From: an uncultured Candidatus Saccharibacteria bacterium
GTDB lineage: Bacteria > Patescibacteriota > Saccharimonadia > Saccharimonadales > Saccharimonadaceae
Reading direction: 5' to 3'
Assembly: GCA_937935245.1 (NCBI GenBank)
Contig: CALGXX010000003.1
Coordinates: forward strand, 1 to 10,640
Length of the DNA stretch: 10,640 nucleotides
Shown here: positions 5,374-10,640 of the stretch, piece by piece
Layout: each line of letters begins with the position of its first letter
Numbering within the stretch: position 1 is the first letter of the stretch
The notes under the pieces: generated by a model
What the model was told of the DNA's origin: nothing
Seen by the model: the letters and a program-made list of their open reading frames with translations, nothing else
Database searches by the model: none
Made by a program: the position numbers and the translations under genes

Positions 5374-7359
5374 ATGAAAAAGGGCGGGATTTACTTTAAG
5401 CCTCATGCAATTTCCAGATTTTGGCTAAGGAGATTGTGTGAAGTGGCATTACTGAGCTGTTTCACAATCATTCTTTTATACGCATGGGCACGATTCATAC
5501 CGACCGGTTATCAATTGCCAATCGGATTATCGGTCTCAGATTTGGCGGCTGGCGTGGCGGGAATCGGCAGCTTAATTGTGCTGATTTTATGTTTTTGGCT
5601 TCCCAGAAAACACGAAATTGGAATCGGAATTTTCGTATATTTATTAACCGTCGCTGTCGCCGTAACCACCATAATTACCAGCGGCGGAGTCGTTTCGCCG
5701 TTCCTAGTTATGTGGATTATCGTGGCAATTTTCGCAGGATTTTTCGGCGTAATAATCTTAGGAATGATGGGGATTCTAGTTATTTTACAGATTATAGCCA
5801 CCAGCGTTCAACAGGGAATAAACATACAATTCATCATCGGCTACCTATTCTTCGGATTTTTGCCTTTGATTTTTAGCCTCGTTCTATGGATTCGCCGCCA
5901 AAAAACTGACGACAATACGTCCAATCTGGAGAATAGACTTTCCGCGGTTGAAAGCAAGTCTGACGTAGTGATTAATGCTATCGACGACGGCGTTCTGGCG
6001 ATCTCCAAAGACGGCAACATCGAACTGATAAATCCATCCGCCCAACAGATCATCGGCTGGGACCAAGGCGACGCGCTCGGACTCAACTGGAAAAGCGTCT
6101 TAAAACTCGTCACCTCAGACGGAAAAGACGTAGAAGACCTCGAGAATCCAATAGCCCAATCTTTATCAAAAAACCAGCCAACACACAACGATAAATTATT
6201 CCTATTGACCAGCTCTGAAAAACGCATTTTAGTGTCAATTGTCAGCTCTCCAGTCGGCACAGACGGCGAAGGAATCATCGTAGTTTTCCGCGACATCACC
6301 AAAGAAAAAGCCGAGGAACGCGAGCAAGCAGAGTTCATCTCCACCGCCAGCCACGAGATGCGCACGCCAGTTGCGTCAATTGAGGGCTATTTGGGCCTGG
6401 CGTTAAATCCAGCCACCGCTCACATCGACGAAAAGGCGCGAGATTTCATCACCAAAGCTCACGAATCAGCGCAACATCTGGGACGATTATTCCAAGACCT
6501 CCTCGACATTAGCAAAGTCGAAGATGGGCGAATGAAAAATAACCCGAAGATCATCAACGTAAACGAATTTTTGAAGGATATTTTTGATGGTTTGGCGACA
6601 AAAGCTGATGAAAAGCAGCTCAATTATATCTTTATGCCAGACATAATTGATGAGGGTAAGGAGAAGTCATTGCAGCCGATTTTTTATGCCAATATTGACC
6701 CTGATCATTTTCGGGAAATTACCAGCAACCTGATTGAAAATGCTATTAAATACACGCCGTCGGGCGAAGTCATTGTCAATATTACCGGCGACGATAAACA
6801 GATTTCTGTAAGCGTGAAAGATAGCGGCATTGGCATTCCTGCCGAAGATATTCCTCACTTATTCCAAAAGTTTTATCGAGTGGATAATTCTGACACGCGA
6901 GAAATTGGCGGAACTGGCTTGGGGTTATATTTGAGCCGTCGCTTAGCCGAGGCAATGTCTGGAAATTTGCGAGTTGAAAGCAAATATAAAGAGGGAAGTA
7001 CGTTCTATTTGGAAATTCCTCGCATGAGCAGTTCGGACGCCAAGCAGCGATTGGAATCTACGGAAGCTGAAAGTTCTAAAGATTCAATGCCAGATTCTAC
7101 CGTTCCAGAAGAAACTGAAATTGCCACAGAAGAGAAGACGGAGGATGTCGCGACTGAAAAAAATAATAGCGAAATTGCCGATTCAAATCCAGCCGCAATC
7201 GCAACTCCAGAAAATCCAGCCCCATCCGCGCCCGTAGTCCCGACAACCCAGCCAGAAATTCCACAGCCAGCCAGAAATTCTTCCGAGCCGACGTTGGCTG
7301 AAATTGAGGAAGAGTTGCGAAGAAAACGTCAGCAATTGTCCGTACCTGGTCGCGAATAA
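5374..7359 (+). CDS. six-helix membrane PAS histidine kinase with proline-rich C-terminal tail
   Basis: The protein has 661 residues. The ATG at 5374 is chosen because a promoter ends 6 bases upstream and MKKGG leads naturally into the first helix. Six hydrophobic helices lie at about 22-42, 56-76, 82-103, 109-127, 127-145 and 152-174, forming a membrane-embedded sensor with short loops. A short coiled-coil linker (180-197) and a PAS domain (about 195-310, NAIDDGVLAISKDGNIELIN) follow. The kinase core is canonical: H box ISTASHEMRTPVASIEGY with His327, N box NLIENAIKY with Asn456, G1 DSGIGIP from 483, F box LFQKFYRVD, G2 GTGLGL from 513. After the ATPase domain (end about 550) comes a ~110-residue acidic then proline-rich tail ending in a charged helix (LAEIEEELRRKRQQL). 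Such a tail is unusual for this family. The receiver at 7412, which also has a Pro-rich tail, is the presumed partner. Confidence 0.94.
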   Translation: MKKGGIYFKPHAISRFWLRRLCEVALLSCFTIILLYAWARFIPTGYQLPIGLSVSDLAAGVAGIGSLIVLILCFWLPRKHEIGIGIFVYLLTVAVAVTTIITSGGVVSPFLVMWIIVAIFAGFFGVIILGMMGILVILQIIATSVQQGINIQFIIGYLFFGFLPLIFSLVLWIRRQKTDDNTSNLENRLSAVESKSDVVINAIDDGVLAISKDGNIELINPSAQQIIGWDQGDALGLNWKSVLKLVTSDGKDVEDLENPIAQSLSKNQPTHNDKLFLLTSSEKRILVSIVSSPVGTDGEGIIVVFRDITKEKAEEREQAEFISTASHEMRTPVASIEGYLGLALNPATAHIDEKARDFITKAHESAQHLGRLFQDLLDISKVEDGRMKNNPKIINVNEFLKDIFDGLATKADEKQLNYIFMPDIIDEGKEKSLQPIFYANIDPDHFREITSNLIENAIKYTPSGEVIVNITGDDKQISVSVKDSGIGIPAEDIPHLFQKFYRVDNSDTREIGGTGLGLYLSRRLAEAMSGNLRVESKYKEGSTFYLEIPRMSSSDAKQRLESTEAESSKDSMPDSTVPEETEIATEEKTEDVATEKNNSEIADSNPAAIATPENPAPSAPVVPTTQPEIPQPARNSSEPTLAEIEEELRRKRQQLSVPGRE

Positions 7360-7362
7360 TAG

Positions 7363-7384
7363 CCATAAGAACTATGGATTTTTT
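7363..7384 (+). terminator. weak terminator or attenuator between kinase and receiver
   Basis: CCATA-AGAAC-TATGG, then A and six T (7379-7384). The 5-bp stem with two G-C pairs is weak but the T-run is proper. It would reduce read-through from the kinase and fits a separate promoter for the receiver gene. Confidence 0.42.
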
Positions 7385-7397
7385 GTCAAAACTTCAG

Positions 7398-7411
7398 TAT
7401 AGTATAAATAT
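7398..7411 (+). promoter_or_regulatory. -10 region of the receiver gene at 7412
   Basis: Overlapping -10-like hexamers TATAGT (7398-7403), TAGTAT (7400-7405) and TATAAA (7403-7408) directly precede the ATG. There is no Shine-Dalgarno sequence. No well-spaced -35 is evident. It is consistent with a leaderless or nearly leaderless start. Confidence 0.4.
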
Positions 7412-8407
7412 ATGACAAAAATTTTATTGGTTGAGGATGACAAAAGTTTACGCGAAATTTACGGTGTACGACTTTTGGCGGAGGGCTACGATATCGTTTC
7501 GGCGGGCGACGGCGAAGAAGCTCTGGCCATGGCAATTAAAGAACGTCCGCGATTAATCCTAAGCGACGTGATGATGCCGAAAATCTCTGGCTTTGATATG
7601 TTGGATATTTTACGCTCAACAACAGAAACAAAAGACGTTAAAGTTATTATTATGACCGCACTGTCCTCAGAGGATCAGAGGAAACGTGGCGAGCAGCTTG
7701 GTGCTGATAAATACTTGGTGAAGTCTCAGGTGGGAATCGAGGATGTCGTAAGAGCGGTTCATGAAACCTTGGGAGACCTTCCAGGAGTCGGTACAAATCC
7801 AGTTCCTGTTTCACAGCCAGCTCATACATATGAGCCAGTCACTCCAGCGCCGCAACCAACTCCAGCAGCGCCGCAGCCAGTTACTAGACCTGATATTTCT
7901 TCATTGTCGCCGCTACCAACTGCTCCCGCTACAACGCCAACAACTCCCGCAGCGAATCCACTTATACAACAACATCCGCAACAGGTATTCGCTCCAGCGC
8001 CGCAACCATTACCTCAACCAGCGCAGACTCCAGCGCCGCAATCAATTCCAGCACCTCAGCCTCAAACAACAACTCTGCCGCAGCCTATGGCGCCATTTTC
8101 ATCACCCGCACCGCGGCCTTCAGGGCTTGGTGACCGCATTATTCAACCTTTACCAGCTGACGATTCTCAGAATTCGGTAGACATCTCCAAGCTTATGGCA
8201 GAAGAATTGGACAATACACAAGCTATTCCTCAACCAGCGCAAGCTCCAGCACCACAACCGGTTTCGACACCTCAGCCAGCACCAAATCCTATTGAGCAAG
8301 CTAGTGCAATACCCTCCGTCCAAACACAACCTCAGGAGCAAAACATTCCACATCAACCATCAGAACCTCAGTCACCGCAATTTCCACCGATAAATCCGCA
8401 GCAATGA
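7412..8407 (+). CDS. response regulator: receiver domain with long Pro/Gln/Ala-rich tail
   Basis: The protein has 331 residues. Residues 1-122 are a full receiver domain: Asp9/Asp10 acidic pocket, Asp52 (LILSDVMMP) phosphorylation site, Thr82 (VIIMTA) and Lys104 (KYLVKSQ). Residues about 123-331 hold no recognisable output domain but are low-complexity, rich in P, Q, A, T and S, with repeated PAPQP-type units (four exact copies plus variants). One less repetitive island, GDRIIQPLPADD to DISKLMAEELDN (about 230-270), may be a short binding motif or helix. A phosphorylation-controlled adaptor or scaffold is more likely than a DNA-binding regulator; this is inference. It follows the kinase at 5374, which carries a similar proline-rich tail. 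The TGA stop (8405-8407) overlaps the next start codon. Confidence 0.9.
   Translation: MTKILLVEDDKSLREIYGVRLLAEGYDIVSAGDGEEALAMAIKERPRLILSDVMMPKISGFDMLDILRSTTETKDVKVIIMTALSSEDQRKRGEQLGADKYLVKSQVGIEDVVRAVHETLGDLPGVGTNPVPVSQPAHTYEPVTPAPQPTPAAPQPVTRPDISSLSPLPTAPATTPTTPAANPLIQQHPQQVFAPAPQPLPQPAQTPAPQSIPAPQPQTTTLPQPMAPFSSPAPRPSGLGDRIIQPLPADDSQNSVDISKLMAEELDNTQAIPQPAQAPAPQPVSTPQPAPNPIEQASAIPSVQTQPQEQNIPHQPSEPQSPQFPPINPQQ
7842..8044 (+). repeat. in-frame DNA repeats encoding PAPQP units
   Basis: The 17-base unit CTCCAGCGCCGCAACCA occurs at 7842-7858 and 7992-8008, with one mismatch at 8028-8044; related shorter units lie between and after (for example near 7863 and 8243). All three copies are in the same codon phase. 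Identity at DNA level suggests recent copying within the tail. Confidence 0.75.
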
Positions 8408-9111
8408 TAGACCCAGACACAAAGCAAGAATCTTGGCGCCTCAACAAATTCGCGGCGCTGTGCTTGGGTATTTCCAGGCGGAAGGCCGACGAATTGATAG
8501 AGAAGGGGAAGATTATTGTTGACGGTCAGCCCGCCAGATTGGGTCAACAAATCTCTGACGCAAATAAAATTTCCTATAACGGCAAATTGCTAGAATTGCA
8601 ATCCAAACAGCTCATCATCCTACATAAACCAACAGGATACTTATGTTCACGCGCCTCTCAGGGCGGCGTTCCGACAATCTACAAATTGCTGCAAAAAAAC
8701 CTTCACTACTTAAAACCCGTTGGTCGCCTGGATAAAGACAGCTCCGGGCTGATTCTCATGACGAACGACGGCGATTTTGCTCACAGCATGACACATCCGT
8801 CGTTTTACAAGATTAAGAGATATCTCGTTACGATCGACCAGCCCTTGCAACCTTTGCATCGCCAAATGATCAATGATTTTGGCGTGCAGCTTCCCGACGG
8901 ACGCAGTCAATTGACGCTAGAAAGACAACACGAAGGTGATGATTATCGCTGGATAGTGGAAATGAGCGAGGGAAGAAATCGTCAAATTCGGCGAACTTTC
9001 GATGCGTTAGGCTACACTGTCAAAAAACTCCACAGAACAAACTTTGGCAATTATTCGCTCGGCGACCTCAAAAGAGGCGAATGGCGAGAAGAGAAATTTA
9101 CGAATTCATAA
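8404..9111 (+). CDS. S4-domain pseudouridine synthase, RsuA/RluB/E/F family
   Basis: The protein has 235 residues. The start ATG at 8404 overlaps the preceding TGA as ATGA, indicating translational coupling; there is no Shine-Dalgarno sequence. An S4 RNA-binding domain (residues about 11-60: RLNKFAALCLGISRRKADEL) precedes the catalytic domain. The signature PVGRLDKDSSGLILMTNDG carries the catalytic aspartate, Asp110. Further family motifs are SFYKIKRYLV and, near the end, EMSEGRNRQIRRTFDALGY with a final basic segment (LKRGEWREE). It converts a specific uridine in ribosomal RNA to pseudouridine in the cytoplasm. Both 16S (RsuA) and 23S (RluB/E/F) specificity are possible; the subfamily cannot be settled by eye. 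Length is normal. Its attachment to a signalling gene probably reflects compact operon packing. Confidence 0.92.
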   Translation: MIDPDTKQESWRLNKFAALCLGISRRKADELIEKGKIIVDGQPARLGQQISDANKISYNGKLLELQSKQLIILHKPTGYLCSRASQGGVPTIYKLLQKNLHYLKPVGRLDKDSSGLILMTNDGDFAHSMTHPSFYKIKRYLVTIDQPLQPLHRQMINDFGVQLPDGRSQLTLERQHEGDDYRWIVEMSEGRNRQIRRTFDALGYTVKKLHRTNFGNYSLGDLKRGEWREEKFTNS

Positions 9112-9182
9112 TCTACTCCGCGGCTCTTTACATTTTACGATAAATATTGTAATATAGCTTTTATGCTAAATTTGACAGAAAG

Positions 9183-9188
9183 TGTAAT
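9183..9188 (+). promoter_or_regulatory. possible -10 box of the gene at 9195 (leaderless)
   Basis: TGTAAT ends 6 bases before the ATG, the same spacing as for the genes at 5374 and 5313. No convincing -35 lies at 16-18 bases. The rest of 9112-9194 is A/T-rich and shows no clear terminator for the upstream gene. Confidence 0.35.
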
Positions 9189-9194
9189 TGTAAA

Positions 9195-9758
9195 ATGGAA
9201 ACACTAAATACGCACGATAAGCCCGAATTAGAATTATCGAAGAAATTAGCCAGAGCATCCCTAAAGAGAATATATACAGGTCTTAAAGATCATATCGATG
9301 ATAGACACAACGAGATAATCGAAGTGTATTCAGGAAAAGAGCAAAAAATTCCCATAGACACCGCCGAGAAGCAAATATCAGATTATGCAAAATTAGTTGT
9401 TAAGCTAGAAGAAATAGCAGAATCTCTAGATCTGAAAACTTTACCCACAATAGACGGCAGTAATTACTATCTGCTTGACCTAGAAAAAGGCGGTGGCATA
9501 GTCATATTTAAAAGACAGACAGAAGGTTCTCGTGTATATATCGCAGACAAACTAGTATTTAAAACAGACGGAACTGTTAATACAGAATACCTTCAGCTTC
9601 GACCGTTTAATAAAGACGGTCAGATTGCTCCATTAGATTATACAAAGATAGCACGCTTATGCAATAATCGTATCAATTATCATCTCAATAACCCCAAAGG
9701 AGTTATAGCTGTTGCATTTAATAAAAATAGAAGAGACCTCCAATATAGTTCTAAATAG
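9195..9758 (+). CDS. hypothetical cytoplasmic protein
   Basis: The protein has 187 residues and is not recognised. The ATG at 9195 follows a non-coding gap and a -10-like box. The first ~80 residues are charged and predicted helical (LSKKLARASLKRIYTGLKDH, then VVKLEEIAESLDL). The second half alternates hydrophobic and polar residues as in beta strands (YYLLDLEKGGGIVIFKRQ, RVYIADKLVFKTDG). There is no signal peptide, membrane helix, cysteine cluster or known catalytic motif. It ends 25 bases before der, which has its own -10 box. More A-rich codons (AGA, ATA) than in the flanking housekeeping genes hint at a lineage-specific or faster-evolving gene. Confidence 0.72.
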   Translation: METLNTHDKPELELSKKLARASLKRIYTGLKDHIDDRHNEIIEVYSGKEQKIPIDTAEKQISDYAKLVVKLEEIAESLDLKTLPTIDGSNYYLLDLEKGGGIVIFKRQTEGSRVYIADKLVFKTDGTVNTEYLQLRPFNKDGQIAPLDYTKIARLCNNRINYHLNNPKGVIAVAFNKNRRDLQYSSK

Positions 9759-9768
9759 CTAAAACTGC

Positions 9769-9774
9769 TATAAT
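9769..9774 (+). promoter_or_regulatory. -10 box of der
   Basis: Consensus TATAAT, 9 bases before the ATG at 9784. The transcript would have a leader of only 2-3 bases; no Shine-Dalgarno sequence is present. The -35 region (TAGTTC with 17-base spacing) is poor. Confidence 0.5.
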
Positions 9775-9783
9775 ATATAAATC

Positions 9784-10640
9784 ATGTCTAAATTACCAAC
9801 AGTCGCCATCATCGGGCAAGCCAACGTCGGCAAAAGCTCACTATTTAATCGCTTGACGCGCTCTCGCACAGCCATAGTCGCCAGGGAAGCCGGCACGACA
9901 CGCGACAACGTCGTTGGTAAAGTTTCGTACAAACGACGCAACGTAGACTCTGCGCCGTCAGATGACTATTCGCAATTTTGGCTCATCGACACAGCTGGAC
10001 TGAAAACTGCCGAGGACGAATTTGAGGCGACCATTCAGGACCAAATCGCTGACGCTTCCGCCGCCGCTGACGTAATCCTCGTAACCGTCGACTCCACCGC
10101 ATATCCTTCCGACGCCGATCGACAATTAGTAAAGAAAGCCCTAAAAAGTGGCAAGCCAGTCATTTTAATCGCCAATAAAGCAGACTTAAAAGGTTCTCTT
10201 TCTATCGACGAATTCAAACGACTCGGCATTAAAAACATCATAAAGACCTCTGCCGAGCATAGCATTGGCATTTCGGAGCTTCTTGATAGCATCGCTGAAC
10301 TTATTCCGCCAGCCACCGAAACCGCACCTGATGACATTATCCGCGTCGCGCTAATTGGTCGTCCAAACGTCGGCAAAAGTAATCTGTTCAATACTTTGGC
10401 GGGCAAGCAGCAAGCCATCGTCGCCAACGTTGCGGGTACGACTCGCGATGTAAACCGCGTTCAAGTTCGTTATCACGGTCAGACAATTGAGTTGCTCGAC
10501 ACTGCTGGAGTCCGCCGCCAGGGAAAGCAGGAAACGGGAATTGAAAAGTTCTCAGTTCTTCGCACAATGCAAGCCATTAACGAAGCCGACGTTTGCCTGC
10601 TTCTTATGGATGTCAATGCCGTGAGATCGTGGGGGACGTG
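9784..10640 (+). CDS. der: ribosome-assembly GTPase Der (EngA), partial at the right edge
   Basis: About 285 residues of a protein usually of 430-490. Two tandem GTPase domains are visible, the defining feature of Der. Domain 1: P-loop GQANVGKSS (residues 11-19), switch threonines AGTTRD, DTAG at 69-72, NKAD at 131-134, and a SAEH segment at the G5 position. Domain 2: P-loop GRPNVGKSN from 192, AGTTRD, DTAGVRR from 239, then GIEKFSVLRTMQAINEADVC, a typical Der segment. The C-terminal KH-like domain lies beyond the edge. Der binds GTP and acts in maturation of the 50S ribosomal subunit. The first P-loop has Gln-Ala where most have Arg-Pro. There is a short insertion before the first DTAG (VDSAPSDDYSQ). 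The last six codons do not look like Der (see the end-of-window entry). Confidence 0.96.
   Translation, partial: MSKLPTVAIIGQANVGKSSLFNRLTRSRTAIVAREAGTTRDNVVGKVSYKRRNVDSAPSDDYSQFWLIDTAGLKTAEDEFEATIQDQIADASAAADVILVTVDSTAYPSDADRQLVKKALKSGKPVILIANKADLKGSLSIDEFKRLGIKNIIKTSAEHSIGISELLDSIAELIPPATETAPDDIIRVALIGRPNVGKSNLFNTLAGKQQAIVANVAGTTRDVNRVQVRYHGQTIELLDTAGVRRQGKQETGIEKFSVLRTMQAINEADVCLLLMDVNAVRSWGT
10620..10640. other. possible second foreign join at the right edge
   Basis: After LLLMDVNA the der frame reads VRSWGT, where Der proteins have a short link and then a Q-D pair leading into a helix (E. coli: DAREGISDQD). The bases gatcgtgggggacgtg are also much more G-rich than the preceding gene. 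A chimera end is plausible, but about 20 bases are too few to be sure. Confidence 0.35.

Noticed and set aside
9172..9177. Perfect TTGACA as -35 box for the gene at 9195
   Set aside because: With a 17-base spacer the -10 would begin exactly at the ATG, which is coding sequence without a -10 match.
1..10640. CRISPR array, insertion sequence, integrase or attachment site
   Set aside because: No regularly spaced direct repeats, transposase or integrase motifs were found. The tRNA has no nearby partial duplicate indicating integration.

Overview
The window looks like two different genomes joined near position 920. Bases 1 to about 920 are GC-rich and carry a divergent TetR repressor and the first ~65 residues of a membrane protein, in the style of a high-GC actinobacterium. 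From about 928 to the end the DNA has a lower, moderate GC content and uses the standard genetic code. Its genes resemble those of a Candidate Phyla Radiation bacterium, most likely Saccharibacteria (TM7), whose oral members live on actinobacterial hosts. The taxonomic calls come from recognised gene style and composition, not from a search. Both genes at the join are cut in mid-domain and no mobile-element hallmark is visible, so an assembly or amplification chimera of epibiont and host DNA is the leading explanation. A true transfer cannot be excluded. The last ~20 bases, where the der reading frame stops resembling Der, may be a second such join.

Layout: (1) 1-943, a partial TetR gene on the minus strand, three similar dyad operators, and a truncated membrane protein on the plus strand. 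(2) 928-3505, an apparent operon of a 5'-truncated DUF3048 (YerB-like) protein, a histidine kinase with almost no extracellular part, and a stand-alone receiver protein. (3) 3506-4845, a minus-strand block with a two-part GNAT acetyltransferase and tRNA-Glu(CTC), with clear promoters and a clear tRNA terminator. (4) 4843-5313, a small unknown membrane protein divergent from (5), a second signalling block at 5374-8407: a six-helix membrane PAS histidine kinase and a receiver protein, both with long proline-rich tails. (6) 8404-9111, an S4-domain pseudouridine synthase overlapping the receiver gene by 4 bases. (7) 9195-9758, an unrecognised cytoplasmic protein. (8) 9784 to the edge, the ribosome-assembly GTPase der.

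The main biological theme is two-component signalling in what is probably a small-genome episymbiont. Two kinase/receiver pairs lie within 7.5 kb, and neither receiver has a recognisable DNA-binding or enzymatic output domain. The second pair has matching disordered proline-rich tails on kinase and regulator, the strongest candidate here for something little described. Several first-in-transcript genes have a -10-like box about 6 bases before the start codon and no Shine-Dalgarno sequence (candidate leaderless mRNAs). The downstream genes of the DUF3048 operon and the GNAT gene have strong Shine-Dalgarno sequences.
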